From the NCBI RefSeq assembly GCF_010560025.1, contig NZ_SAIY01000009.1, forward strand, positions 234,994-298,993: 64,000 bases of DNA. The letters run 5' to 3'. The notes beneath the pieces were generated by a model. That model searched no databases, was not told the DNA's origin, and was given only the letters and a program-made list of their open reading frames with translations. Positions 34,126 to 43,280 of the stretch are shown here, piece after piece (position 1 is the stretch's first letter; each line of letters begins with the position of its first letter). Source of the stretch: Verrucosispora sioxanthis. Its GTDB lineage: Bacteria; Actinomycetota; Actinomycetes; Mycobacteriales; Micromonosporaceae. A program made the position numbers and the translations under genes.

Positions 34126-35415
34126 ATGCGAATCGTCCGGATCGGTCTCGCCCTGGCCGTCGGCGCCCTGGTGGTGTCGATGCTCCCGGCGAGCTCGCCG
34201 TCGGTGGCACACGACCCGGCCACCCCGGCCGGACGCGCGTCGGCCCAGGAGTTCATGGCCCAGCGCGAACCGACTCAGCAACTCGTCGCGGCCGCCGCCG
34301 CGACCTGCACCAACGGCCAGGCGTCGGGCTACCCCTGCCGCAACGTGGACCTGCTGTCGTTCATGCCGCTGTCCAGCATCGGCGGCAGCCAGGCCAACGA
34401 CATCTGGGGCTGGACGGACCCGCAGACCGGCAAGGAGTACGCGCTCGTCGGCCGGCGCAACGGCACCTCGTTCGTGGACGTGTCCAACCCGACCGCTCCG
34501 GTCTACCTGGGCAACCTGCCCGCGTACCAGAACCGCACCGCGATCTGGCGGGACATCAAGGTCTACCGGGACCACGCGTACGTGGTGGCGGACGTCTCCG
34601 GGCACGGCATGCAGGTGTTCGACCTGACCCGGCTCCGCGGCGTCACCGCGCCGCAGACCTGGACGGCCAACGTGCACTACAGCCGGTTCGGCAACTCGCA
34701 CAACATCGCCATCAACGAGCAGACCGGGTACGCCTACGCGGTCGGCACCAACACGTGCAGCGGCGGCCTGCACATGATCGACATCCGCACCCCGAAGTCG
34801 CCGGTGTACGCCGGCTGTGTCAGCAACGACGGCTACACCCACGACACCCAGTGCGTGGTCTACCGGGGTCCGGACACCACCTACACCGGGCGGGAGATCT
34901 GCGTCAGCTCGAACGAGGACACGGTGACCGTGGTCGACGTGACCACCAAGTCGGCTCCCCGGCAGCTGTCCCGCATCGGCTACAGCGGGCGGGCGTACAC
35001 CCACCAGGGCTGGTTCACCGACAACCAGCGGTACTTCCTGCTGGACGACGAGTTGGACGAGACCCGGCGCGGGGTGCGGACGCAGACCTACATCTGGGAT
35101 CTGGCCGACCTCGACGCGCCTCGGCACATCGGCACCTACAGCGCCCCGTCCGGGGTGCAGGCCACCGACCACAACCAGTACGTCAAGGGCAGCTACAGCT
35201 ACCAGGCCAACTACCGGGCCGGGTTGCGCATCCTGGACCTGCGTAACGTGGCCAGCGGTCAGGCCACCGAGGCCGGGTACTTCGACATCTACCCGTCGAG
35301 CAACAGCGCCTCGATGAACGGGGCGTGGAGCACCTATCCGTACTACCCGAGCGGCATCGTGGTGGTCAGCGGCATCGAGCAGGGGCTGTTCGTCCTCCAG
35401 CCCCGCTTGTCATGA
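34126..35415 (+). CDS. Secreted LVIVD-repeat / choice-of-anchor B family protein
   Basis: 429 residues. Signal peptide IVRIGLALAVGALVVSMLPASSPSVA. Mature region starts with Cys-containing TCTNGQASGYPCRNVDLLSFMPL, then beta-propeller-like LVIVD repeats: EYALVGRRNGTSFVDVSNPTAPVYLG, HAYVVADVSGHGMQVFDLTRL, GLHMIDIRTPKSPVYAG, DTVTVVDVTTKSAPRQLSRIG. Histidine-rich spots include NSHNIAIN and GYTHDTQC. Extracellular, role unknown. GGGAGGGAGC precedes the ATG. The stop overlaps the next gene by 4 bp (ATGA), so the products probably work together. Confidence 0.85.
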   Translation: MRIVRIGLALAVGALVVSMLPASSPSVAHDPATPAGRASAQEFMAQREPTQQLVAAAAATCTNGQASGYPCRNVDLLSFMPLSSIGGSQANDIWGWTDPQTGKEYALVGRRNGTSFVDVSNPTAPVYLGNLPAYQNRTAIWRDIKVYRDHAYVVADVSGHGMQVFDLTRLRGVTAPQTWTANVHYSRFGNSHNIAINEQTGYAYAVGTNTCSGGLHMIDIRTPKSPVYAGCVSNDGYTHDTQCVVYRGPDTTYTGREICVSSNEDTVTVVDVTTKSAPRQLSRIGYSGRAYTHQGWFTDNQRYFLLDDELDETRRGVRTQTYIWDLADLDAPRHIGTYSAPSGVQATDHNQYVKGSYSYQANYRAGLRILDLRNVASGQATEAGYFDIYPSSNSASMNGAWSTYPYYPSGIVVVSGIEQGLFVLQPRLS

Positions 35416-36338
35416 CCACCACCGACCATCGGCCGGCAACGGCCGCCGGCCAGGTCGAGGGGGCGTCCCACCCGGGGCGCCCCCGCCCCGACCTGTCGCC
35501 GGCGGGCGGCCCGGTGTGGCGGTACGTCGCCGCCGCGCTGGTGCTCAGCCTGACCCTGGCCGTCGGATTCTTCGCCGGTCGCGCCGGTGCGCCGGCCTCC
35601 GGCCCGGTGCCGCAGGCGGCGTCCACCGCGCACCTCGGCCACGGCCCGGGCGGGCTGGAGGTGTCCCGCGACGGCTGGACGCTGGCCCTGGACACGCCGA
35701 GCCTGGCCGTCGGCCGGCCGGGCGAACTGGCCTTCCGGATCACCGACGCGTCCGGCGCGGCGCTCACCACGTTCCAGGAGAACCACGAGCGCCGGATGCA
35801 CCTGATCCTGGTCGGTCGGGACCTCTCCGGCTACCAGCACGTGCATCCGGAGATGTCGGCCGACGGCACCTGGCGGGTCACGGTCACGCCGGCCAGGCCC
35901 GGCCCGCTCCGGGCCATCGCGGACTTCTGGCCGCAGGGTGCGCCCGCGGGCGTCACGCTCGGCGTCGACGTGCCGGTCCCCGGGCGGTACGCCGCCGGCC
36001 CGCTGGCACCACCGGAGGAGACGATCCTGGTGGACGGCTACACGGTCACCCTCGACGGTGGGTTGCGGGCGGGCGAGTCCAACCAGGTGCTCGTCTGGCT
36101 CGGCCACGGCGGGCGGCCGGTCGACGACCTGCAACGCCACCTGGGCGCGTACGGGCACCTGGTGGCGCTGCGCCAGGGCGACCTGGCGTACCTGCACGTG
36201 CACCCGGCAGCGGCCAGCCAGCCCAGTTCGGTGGTGGCGTTCGGTGTCACCGTGCCGTCGGCCGGCACCTACCGGCTGTTCTTCGAGTTCCGGCACCTCG
36301 ACGAGGTCCGCGTCGCCGCGTTCACCGTGATCGTGTGA
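35412..36338 (+). CDS. Membrane-anchored extracytoplasmic protein with two HVHP motifs
   Basis: 308 residues. A cytoplasmic Pro/Gly-rich tail, one N-terminal membrane helix (about 37-58: YVAAALVLSLTLAVGFFAG), then two Ig/cupredoxin-like beta halves. The first has RRMHLILVGRDLSGYQHVHPEM and the second HLVALRQGDLAYLHVHPAA. The repeated H-x-H motifs and bordering Met/His suggest metal (perhaps copper) binding, as in secreted copper-handling proteins, but this is inference. Translationally coupled to the LVIVD protein. Ends at a hairpin. Confidence 0.75.
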   Translation: MTTTDHRPATAAGQVEGASHPGRPRPDLSPAGGPVWRYVAAALVLSLTLAVGFFAGRAGAPASGPVPQAASTAHLGHGPGGLEVSRDGWTLALDTPSLAVGRPGELAFRITDASGAALTTFQENHERRMHLILVGRDLSGYQHVHPEMSADGTWRVTVTPARPGPLRAIADFWPQGAPAGVTLGVDVPVPGRYAAGPLAPPEETILVDGYTVTLDGGLRAGESNQVLVWLGHGGRPVDDLQRHLGAYGHLVALRQGDLAYLHVHPAAASQPSSVVAFGVTVPSAGTYRLFFEFRHLDEVRVAAFTVIV

Positions 36339-36359
36339 GGTGACAGGGCTGCGACGAGC

Positions 36360-36405
36360 GGTGGCGGCCCGGGTGCCTCTGGAGGGGGGCACCGGGGCCG
36401 CCACC
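36360..36405. terminator. Bidirectional terminator hairpin
   Basis: 18-bp stem with one mismatch (GGTGGCGGCCCGGGTGCC 36360-36377 against 36388-36405) between convergent genes (HVHP protein and SRPBCC protein), 10-nt loop, then TTCG. Confidence 0.75.
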
Positions 36406-36433
36406 TTCGCGGGTGACGCCGGGACGCGGCCCG

Positions 36434-36880
36434 TCAGCCGACGGCGGCCAGGTCGGTCAGCCGGGCCAGCGAGTCCTCCAGGTCGGCGCCGACCCGACGC
36501 AGGCCGAGCCGGAGCAGGGCGGCCTTGACCGGGCCGGCCGGCCAGCGCACGACGATGAGCCGGACGACCGTGCCACCCTCCTGTTCGTCGGGTGTGAGCT
36601 GGACGTATATCTCGGTGCGCGCCTCCGCTCGGGCACCGGCGCCCTTGGCGCGTTCGCGCCAGCCGATCAGGGTCGGCTCCTGATAGGCGATCACTTCAGC
36701 CTCATGCGCGGCTCCGCGTCCGGCCTGGACCAGCTGCCGCCGACCGAAGCCCTCCCCCGAGAGGACCTCGGCCGCACGGACCCCGGCCAGCCAGGCCGGC
36801 AACTGCTCGGCCCGCTGCACCACGTCCCAGACCGCTTCCACCGGCGCCGCCACGTGCGCGCTGCGTTCCACGAGGATCAT
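36434..36880 (-). CDS. SRPBCC (START/Bet v1-like) family protein
   Basis: 148 residues; GGAGGAAG 7 nt before ATG 36880. Features of polyketide-cyclase/dehydrase-like SRPBCC proteins: VERSAHVAAPVEAVWDVVQRAEQLPAWLAGV, TLIGWRERAKG, TEIYVQLTPDEQEGGTVVRLIVVRWPAGPVKAALLRLG and a C-terminal helix LEDSLARLTDLA. Binds a hydrophobic ligand of unknown identity. Monocistronic and divergent from the GH1 gene. Confidence 0.82.
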   Translation of the reverse strand: MILVERSAHVAAPVEAVWDVVQRAEQLPAWLAGVRAAEVLSGEGFGRRQLVQAGRGAAHEAEVIAYQEPTLIGWRERAKGAGARAEARTEIYVQLTPDEQEGGTVVRLIVVRWPAGPVKAALLRLGLRRVGADLEDSLARLTDLAAVG

Positions 36881-37071
36881 TTCCGTCTTCCTCCAGTGAG
36901 GACATCCCACGATATTCGGCACTCTATGCGCAAAAACGGACGTATATGGACGGGTTCGTAAAAGACACGCCGAAAGGTATTGCCCCTGGCCGCTCGGGAG
37001 CCTATGGCGCACGGTCTCGCCGCCCCCTAGAGTTCCGAGCACATTTCGCGTTAGAGCGACCGGGAGGGCGT

Positions 37072-38418
37072 ATGTCGACCGCACCGATGCCCGAGTTCCC
37101 CACCGGCTTCCGGTGGGGCGTCTCCACCTCCGCGTACCAGATCGAGGGCGCCGCCGGCACCGACGGACGGGGACCGTCCATCTGGGACACCTTCGCCCAC
37201 ACGCCCGGCCGGATCGTCGACGGCAGCACCGGCGACGTGGCCTGCGACCACTACCACCGGTACGCCGAGGACGTCGCCCTGATGGCCGGGCTGGGCGTCG
37301 GCGCGTACCGCTTCTCGATCGCCTGGCCCCGGGTGCTGCCCGGCGGCACCGGTGCGGTCAACTCCGCGGGGCTGGACTTCTACGAGCGGCTGGTCGACGA
37401 ACTGCTCGCGCACGGCATCGATCCGGTCGCCACCCTCTTCCACTGGGACCTGCCCCAGTCGCTGGAGGACGCCGGAGGCTGGCTGAATCGGGACACCGCG
37501 CACCGCTTCGCCGAGTACGCCGACCTGGTGGCCGCCCGCCTCGGCGACCGGGTCCGGCTCTGGATCACCCTCAACGAACCGTTCATCCACATGAGCCTCG
37601 GGCACGCCACCGGTGTCCACGCCCCCGGCCGAATGCTGCTCTTCGACGCCTTCCCGGTCGCCCACCACCAGCTGCTCGGCCACGGCCTCGCGGTCGCCGC
37701 ACTGCGCGCCCGCAGCACCAGCCCGGTGGCCATCGCCAACAACTACTCTCCGGTACGCGTCGTCGGCGCCGACCCGGCCGATGCCGCCGCGGCGGCGACC
37801 TACGACGCCCTGCACAACCACCTCTTCACCGACCCGCTGCTCGGTCGCGGGTACCCGGCGCAGCTGGGCTTCGACACCGCCGTGGTCCGCGACGGCGACC
37901 TGGAGGTGATCGCCGCGCCGATCGACGTGCTCGGCGTCAACTACTACAACCCCACGGCGGTACGCGCCCCCGAGGAGGGCTCGCCGCTGCCCTTCGAGCT
38001 GGTGCCGCTCACCGGCTACCCGCGTACCGCGTTCGACTGGCCGGTGGTACCGGACGGACTGCGCGAGCTGCTCGGCCGGCTGCGTGACCGCTACGGCACG
38101 GCGCTGCCGCCGATCCAGGTCACCGAGAGTGGCTGCGCCTACGACGACGCTCCCGACACCGACGGGCAGGTGCCCGACCCGGACCGGATCGCCTACCTCG
38201 ACGGTCACCTGCGGGCCGTCCGCGGCGCCATCGACGACGGGGTCGACGTGACCGGCTACTTCGTCTGGTCATTTCTGGACAACTGGGAGTGGGCCGAGGG
38301 CTTCACCAAGCGATTCGGCCTGGTGCACGTGGACTTCGAGACCGGGCGGCGCACGCCCAAGTCTTCGTACGCCTGGCTGCGTGAGGTGATCGCGACCAAC
38401 CGGCGGGAACCTCGGTGA
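37072..38418 (+). CDS. GH1 family beta-glucosidase
   Basis: 448 residues; GGGAGGG before ATG 37072. N-terminal FRWGVSTSAYQIEGAAGTDGRGPSIWDTF is the GH1 signature. Acid/base Glu169 in TLNEP and nucleophile Glu352 in VTESG (the usual ENG is ESG). FVWSFLDNWEWAEGFTKRFGLVHVDFET closes the barrel. No signal peptide, so it cleaves imported cellobiose-like beta-glucosides in the cytoplasm. The stop overlaps the MFS start (GTGA), indicating coordinated uptake and hydrolysis. No LacI regulator gene is adjacent. Confidence 0.94.
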   Translation: MSTAPMPEFPTGFRWGVSTSAYQIEGAAGTDGRGPSIWDTFAHTPGRIVDGSTGDVACDHYHRYAEDVALMAGLGVGAYRFSIAWPRVLPGGTGAVNSAGLDFYERLVDELLAHGIDPVATLFHWDLPQSLEDAGGWLNRDTAHRFAEYADLVAARLGDRVRLWITLNEPFIHMSLGHATGVHAPGRMLLFDAFPVAHHQLLGHGLAVAALRARSTSPVAIANNYSPVRVVGADPADAAAAATYDALHNHLFTDPLLGRGYPAQLGFDTAVVRDGDLEVIAAPIDVLGVNYYNPTAVRAPEEGSPLPFELVPLTGYPRTAFDWPVVPDGLRELLGRLRDRYGTALPPIQVTESGCAYDDAPDTDGQVPDPDRIAYLDGHLRAVRGAIDDGVDVTGYFVWSFLDNWEWAEGFTKRFGLVHVDFETGRRTPKSSYAWLREVIATNRREPR

Positions 38419-39686
38419 CCACCGTCGACCCCACCCCGGCCTCGCTGCCGGCCGCGCTCGCCGAGCCGACCGTGCCGGTCCGGCGCGGATGGATCGCGCT
38501 GCTGTTCGCCGCCAACCTCGGCGTCTGGATGGCCTTCTTCACCCCGATCCAGGTGCTGCTGCCGCAGCAGATCGGGCAGATCGCACCGACGGACAAGGAG
38601 ACCATGCTGGCCGTGGTCACCGGCTTCGGCGCCCTCGCGGCGGTGCTCGCCAACCCGCTCGCCGGTGCCCTGTCGGACCGCACCTGCCTGCGCCTGGGCC
38701 GGTGGGAGTTCGGTCGCCGGCACGTCTGGACCCTCGGCGGCGCGGTGCTCGGCGCGCTGGCCCTGGTGCTGCTCGCCCAGGCGCGTACCGTCCTCGCGGT
38801 GACCGTCGGCTGGGTGGCCGCGCAGGTCTGTTTCAACGCGATGCTGGCCAGCCTGACCGCCGCGGTGCCGGACCGGGTTCCGGTCGCCCAGCGGGGCGGC
38901 GTCTCCGGCTGGGTCGGCATTCCGCAGGCGCTGGGACTGGTCCTCGGCGTCGTACTGGTCACCGTCCTGGTCACCGGCAACACCGCCGGTTACCTGGCCG
39001 TGGCCGCCGCCGTCCTGCTGCTCGCCCTGCCGTTCGCCCTGCGCACGGTCGACGATCCGCTGCCCCGCACCCACCGTCCGGCGCTGCGCGGCCTGCTCGC
39101 CGGGATGTGGGTCTCACCGCGCCGGTACCCGGACTTCGGCTGGGCGTGGATCACCCGGTTCCTGGTCCAGTTGGGCAACGCCTTCGGCACGCTCTACCTG
39201 CTCTACTTCCTCACCGACGAGGTCCGCGTCGCCGACCCCGAGGGCGGGCTGCTGGTGCTGATCCTGCTCTACACCGCCGGGTTGATGGCCACCACGGTCA
39301 TCGCCGGCCGGCTCTCCGACCGCTCCGGCCGGCGGAAGGTGTTCGTGATCGCCGCGGGCGTGGTGATGGCCGTGGCCGCGCTGCTGCTGGCCGCCGCGCC
39401 CACCTGGCCGGTGGCGGTGGTCGCCGCGCTGGTCCTCGGCGCCGGCTACGGGGTGTACCTGTCGGTCGACGCCGCGCTGATCACCCAGGTGCTACCGAGA
39501 GCCACCGACCGGGCCAAGGATCTCGGCGTGATCAACATCGCCAACTCGGCGCCGCAGGTGCTCGGTCCGGCCGTCTCCGCGCCGATCGTGGTGCACCTGG
39601 GCGGATACCCGGCGCTGTACGCGACCACCGCGGCGGTGACCCTGCTCGGTAGCGTCCTGGTCCTGAAGATCCGCTCGGTGCCCTGA
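38415..39686 (+). CDS. MFS transporter, probable glucoside/sugar permease
   Basis: 423 residues, about 12 membrane helices. MFS loop 2-3 motif ANPLAGALSDRTCLRLGRWEFGRRHVW and the equivalent in the second half, VIAGRLSDRSGRRKVFVIAAG. The long first motif with RxGRRxxW resembles the SLC45/GPH-like sugar permeases. GTG start overlaps the GH1 stop by 4 bp, so the likely cargo is a beta-glucoside or oligosaccharide that GH1 hydrolyses (inference). Confidence 0.88.
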   Translation: MTTVDPTPASLPAALAEPTVPVRRGWIALLFAANLGVWMAFFTPIQVLLPQQIGQIAPTDKETMLAVVTGFGALAAVLANPLAGALSDRTCLRLGRWEFGRRHVWTLGGAVLGALALVLLAQARTVLAVTVGWVAAQVCFNAMLASLTAAVPDRVPVAQRGGVSGWVGIPQALGLVLGVVLVTVLVTGNTAGYLAVAAAVLLLALPFALRTVDDPLPRTHRPALRGLLAGMWVSPRRYPDFGWAWITRFLVQLGNAFGTLYLLYFLTDEVRVADPEGGLLVLILLYTAGLMATTVIAGRLSDRSGRRKVFVIAAGVVMAVAALLLAAAPTWPVAVVAALVLGAGYGVYLSVDAALITQVLPRATDRAKDLGVINIANSAPQVLGPAVSAPIVVHLGGYPALYATTAAVTLLGSVLVLKIRSVP

Positions 39687-39736
39687 GGCGCACCCCTTGG
39701 CCGAATGCGGTAGCGGGTCGCCGTAGGCTGGAGGTC

Positions 39737-41146
39737 GTGACGGTACGTGTGCGCTTCGCCCCCTCCCCGACCGGTATGTTCCACGTCGGCGGTGCCCGCT
39801 CGGCACTCCAGAACTGGATCTACGCCAGGCAGCAGGGCGGGGTGTTCGTGCTGCGCATCGAGGACACCGACGCGGCCCGTAACTCCCCGGAGTGGACCGA
39901 GGGCATCCTGTCCGCGCTGGACTGGATCGGCATCGAACGGGGCAGTTACGAAGGACCCTACTTCCAGTCCTCGTACGCCGCTGAGCACCGGGACGCCGCG
40001 CGGCGGCTGTACGAGGCGGGTCGGGCGTACTACTGCGACTGCACCCGCGAGGCGGTGCAGGCCCGCACCGGCAACCAGTACACCGGCTACGACGGCTACT
40101 GCCGCGACCGGGGGCTGCCGCCCGGCGACGGCCGGGCGCTGCGCTTCCGCACTCCCGACGAGGGCGCCACCGTGGTGACGGACCTGATCCGGGGCGAGCC
40201 GACCTTCGAGAACAAGCTCATCGAGGACTTCGTCATCGCCCGGGGTGACGGCTCGCCGGTCTTCCTGCTGGCCAACGTCGTCGACGACATGACAATGGGC
40301 ATCACCCACGTGATCCGGGCCGAGGAGCACCTGCCCAACACCCCGAAGCAGCAGTTGCTCTGGGACGCGCTCGGGGTGAAGCCGCCGATCTGGGCGCACG
40401 TGCCGGTGGTGGTCAACGAGAAGCGGCAGAAGCTCTCCAAGCGCCGCGACAAGGTCGCCCTGGAGGCGTACCGGGACGAGGGGTATCTCGCCGCGGCGAT
40501 GCGCAACTATCTGATGCTGCTCGGCTGGGCACCCTCCGGCGACCGGGAGATCGTCCCCTGGTCGGTCATCGAGGACGAGTTCCGGCTGACCGAGGTCAAC
40601 CCCTCACCGGCGTTCTTCGATGAGAAGAAGCTGCGCGCGTTCAACGGCGAGTACATCCGGGCGCTGCCCGTGGCCGAGTTCGTCGAGGCCTGCCAGCCCT
40701 GGCTGACCGGCACCGGCACCATCGCGCCGCCGCCCTGGCAGCCGGCCGAGTTCGACGCGGCCGTGTTCGCCGCGGTGGCCCCGCTGGCGCAGACCCGCAT
40801 CGCGGTGCTCAGCGAGATCGTGCCGAATGTCGACTTCCTCTTCGTCGACCCACCGCTGATCGACGAGGCGGCCTGGACGAAGGCGATGAAGGAGGGGTCG
40901 GCGGAGCTGCTCGACGCCGCCGTCGCCGCCTTCGAGGCGGTCGATTCGTGGGACGCGGAGACGCTCAAGGCAACGCTGGAGGCGGTCGGTGCGGAGCGCG
41001 GGCTCAAGCTCGGCAAGGCCCAGGCGCCGGTACGCGTGGCGGTCACCGGTCGTACCGTCGGTCTGCCGCTGTTCGAGTCGCTGGAGGTGCTCGGGCGCGA
41101 ACGCGCCCTGACCCGGATGCGCGCGGCCCGGGTCCGCCTGGTCTGA
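39737..41146 (+). CDS. gltX: Glutamate--tRNA ligase
   Basis: 469 residues. Class I synthetase: VRFAPSPTGMFHVGGARSALQNWIYAR (HIGH-box equivalent HVGG), RIEDTDAARNSPEW, the ANVVDDMTMGITHVIRAEEHLPNTPKQ catalytic region and EKRQKLSKRRDKVALE (KMSKS equivalent KLSKR). Charges tRNA-Glu with glutamate. GTG start with GGAGG close upstream. Ends at a palindrome shared with convergent copC. Confidence 0.96.
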   Translation: MTVRVRFAPSPTGMFHVGGARSALQNWIYARQQGGVFVLRIEDTDAARNSPEWTEGILSALDWIGIERGSYEGPYFQSSYAAEHRDAARRLYEAGRAYYCDCTREAVQARTGNQYTGYDGYCRDRGLPPGDGRALRFRTPDEGATVVTDLIRGEPTFENKLIEDFVIARGDGSPVFLLANVVDDMTMGITHVIRAEEHLPNTPKQQLLWDALGVKPPIWAHVPVVVNEKRQKLSKRRDKVALEAYRDEGYLAAAMRNYLMLLGWAPSGDREIVPWSVIEDEFRLTEVNPSPAFFDEKKLRAFNGEYIRALPVAEFVEACQPWLTGTGTIAPPPWQPAEFDAAVFAAVAPLAQTRIAVLSEIVPNVDFLFVDPPLIDEAAWTKAMKEGSAELLDAAVAAFEAVDSWDAETLKATLEAVGAERGLKLGKAQAPVRVAVTGRTVGLPLFESLEVLGRERALTRMRAARVRLV

Positions 41147-41155
41147 CCCTCCACG

Positions 41156-41181
41156 CCGGTGCGCCGGGCCCGGCGCACCGG
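41156..41181. terminator. Perfect 26-bp palindrome between gltX and copC
   Basis: CCGGTGCGCCGGG followed directly by its complement, in the 59-bp convergent gap. Likely bidirectional terminator. Confidence 0.75.
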
Positions 41182-41205
41182 CCCGCGTGGCTGGGCCGGA
41201 AGCGT

Positions 41206-41817
41206 TCAGCGGCGGCCGGCAGAGCGACGGCGGATCAGCCGGGCAGCGGCCAGGACGGCCAGCAACAGCAGCACCGCGACGGCCGCCCACCACCATCCGC
41301 CGCCGGAGGACTCGTCCGACCGGGGCACCGGGCTGACGAGCGCCGGAGTGGTCGGTGCCGGGGTGCTCTCCGCCGTGCCAGGATCCGTCGGATCGGCGGT
41401 GGTGGGTGCCGGGGACGGGTCGGCGGGCGTGTCGGTGGTGAGCGTGAACCGCACCTCGCCGGAGATCGGGTGACCGTCGGCGGACATCAGCCGGTAGCCG
41501 ACGATGTACAGCCCTGCGGCACCCGGCGCGAACGGCACGCTCACCCGGTTGCCGGCGAACCGCGGCTGCCCGCCCGCCGCGTCGACATTGTCCGGCCCGG
41601 TGATCGTGACCTTCGTCGTGTCCTCGTCGACCGTGGCCAGGAAGCGCAGCTCCACGCGCTCCGGAGCCTCGGCCACCCGGGCACCCTCGCGAGGGCTGCT
41701 GCCGGTCAACTGGTTGTGCGCGGCGGCCGGCACCGCGGGTATCAATAACGACACACCGAACGCCACGCCGAGCACCACTGCCCAGGACCACGACACGCGC
41801 GATATCCTGCCCACCAT
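41206..41817 (-). CDS. CopC-domain copper-resistance-like protein, membrane anchored
   Basis: 203 residues from the second of two adjacent ATGs (41817; GGAGG 5 nt upstream). Signal peptide ending AVPAAA, mature start HNQLTGSSPREGARVAEAPERVELRF with the N-terminal His of CopC, and SADGHPISGEVRFTL, the conserved CopC His region. Then a Pro/Thr/Ser-rich linker and a C-terminal helix WWWAAVAVLLLLAVLAAARLIRRR. Binds Cu(II) on the outer face of the membrane. No CopD domain or gene is adjacent, so it may deliver or buffer copper alone. Confidence 0.88.
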   Translation of the reverse strand: MVGRISRVSWSWAVVLGVAFGVSLLIPAVPAAAHNQLTGSSPREGARVAEAPERVELRFLATVDEDTTKVTITGPDNVDAAGGQPRFAGNRVSVPFAPGAAGLYIVGYRLMSADGHPISGEVRFTLTTDTPADPSPAPTTADPTDPGTAESTPAPTTPALVSPVPRSDESSGGGWWWAAVAVLLLLAVLAAARLIRRRSAGRR

Positions 41818-42039
41818 CATGGCCTCCGCAAAGGTAAAATCCGGCCGCTGCATCGCGCCTGGCCGTCGAGCGAGTCGCAATCGCAGATAGTTCCAATTAG
41901 TGTTCCATCAGCTGCAACCGATCGGCGTTCCGCGGAGTCTTTGAGTGGGTACCTGTCCTGCGGGCAGGGGCACCACCGTCAGCCTGCCAACGTGTGACCC
42001 CTGCAGCACGGCCACCATCGAACGGGGCGAGGAGGCGGC

Positions 42040-42687
42040 ATGGTCCGACGGATGAGGCGATTGACCGGAGCGACGGTGGGTGCGGTGGCGGCGCTGTTGC
42101 TGTCGCTCGCCTCCGCCGAGGCGGCCGAGGCGGCACCGAAGACGCCGCCGGCCGGCGTGGACATCACCGGGCACGGGCTCGCCGAGCCGTTGCGGTTGCG
42201 TGCCGACACCCACCCCGCGCATGTCGTCGCCGTCATCGAGCAGGTGAATCACAAGGGCCTGGTCCGCCAGTCCGGTGGCCCGAAGAAGGCCGACCTCGGT
42301 CCGAAGTACACGGTCCTGGTGCTGGCCGGCGACGCTCCGAAGCAGACCTACGACCTGTACCCGAAGGCGGTCGGCGGGCCGCGCGTCTACCGCCCCGCCA
42401 AGCAGCCCGACCGCAAGGTCAGCGCGGCCTGGTATCTCGGGCGGGTGAGCATGTCCGAGACGCTGCGCACCGCCGGTGTGCCGCTGGAGCGGACCTACGA
42501 GGCGGTCAGCGGTGGGGTCGGCGGAGGTGAACGCATCATCCCCGAGGAAGCGCTCAACCCCGCGCAGGACATCAACGAGGCGTTCAGCGAACTGCGCCGC
42601 CTGCTCCTGCTGAACGTCGCGGTGGTGCTGGTCATCACCCTCGGACTCGCCGGGATCGCGCTACTGATCCGCCGCCGTACCCACTGA
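42040..42687 (+). CDS. Secreted protein with C-terminal membrane anchor, unknown function
   Basis: 215 residues; AGGAGG 4-5 nt before the ATG. Signal peptide RRLTGATVGAVAALLLSLASAEAAEAA, a mature domain (PAGVDITGHGLAEPLRLRADTHPAH... YTVLVLAGDAPKQTYDLYPKAVGG... SAAWYLGRVSMSETLRTAGVPL) and a C-terminal helix LLLLNVAVVLVITLGLAGIALLIRRR. Type I membrane topology. No known domain recognised. Divergent from copC, sharing a roughly 220-bp promoter region, so it may be co-regulated with it. Confidence 0.75.
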   Translation: MVRRMRRLTGATVGAVAALLLSLASAEAAEAAPKTPPAGVDITGHGLAEPLRLRADTHPAHVVAVIEQVNHKGLVRQSGGPKKADLGPKYTVLVLAGDAPKQTYDLYPKAVGGPRVYRPAKQPDRKVSAAWYLGRVSMSETLRTAGVPLERTYEAVSGGVGGGERIIPEEALNPAQDINEAFSELRRLLLLNVAVVLVITLGLAGIALLIRRRTH

Positions 42688-42756
42688 GCCACCGCGCGGT
42701 CGAGGTCCGGCCGGCCCGCGAGCACGCCGCCGGCCGGGCTCGCCCTGTCCCTCAGC

Positions 42757-43122
42757 TCAGCACCAACGACCCGGCGGACGTTCCCGCCGCAGGTTGCGGT
42801 GCGCCGGACGAACCGGCCCGTGTCGGTGCGCCCCGGCCCAGCCGGGCAGGTCACTGCGGCACCCACCGGCCGCCGGATCGGTCGGCCCGGCGGTGGCCGG
42901 CTCGACGCCGCGCTGACGGGGCACCGGCGACTCGCCGCCGAGCTGCCGGTTGGTCGTGGGATCGTCCTCCGGACGTTCCGGCACGCGACCGGTGACCGGC
43001 TCGGCCGGATGGGCCAGGCCGGGCGGCCGGCGGTGATGCTTGGCGAGGGCCGGCTGCTCGTGCGGGCCGGGTCGGCACGGCTCACCCTGGGCACAGCCGT
43101 GGTCGGCCTCCCCGTACGCCAT
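42757..43122 (-). CDS. Possible small hypothetical protein
   Basis: 121 residues, Pro/Arg/His-rich, no known domain; begins MAYGEADHGCAQGEPCRPGPHEQ. In its favour: GTGAGGAGA with 6-nt spacing before the ATG, and codon third positions mostly G/C. Against: low-complexity composition and no recognisable family. It lies in the otherwise empty 594-bp gap before the PucR gene. Confidence 0.4.
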   Translation of the reverse strand: MAYGEADHGCAQGEPCRPGPHEQPALAKHHRRPPGLAHPAEPVTGRVPERPEDDPTTNRQLGGESPVPRQRGVEPATAGPTDPAAGGCRSDLPGWAGAHRHGPVRPAHRNLRRERPPGRWC

Positions 43123-43280
43123 CGGCGTCTCCTCACGCTCGCCCTCACCCGCCGGCGCCCACCCGACGTGCCCTGTCACCGTACTGGCCGGTTCTGACCG
43201 GCCGCGCAGCGCGTACCGGTCGACCGCCGGTGCCGACGCCTGCCGTCGAGGTCCAGCTCAGCGCATGTCAGGCTAAGCGG

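Noticed and set aside
36900..37071. LacI-type operator upstream of the GH1 gene
   Set aside because: No 14-16-bp A/T-centred palindrome of the CebR/LacI type could be found by eye.
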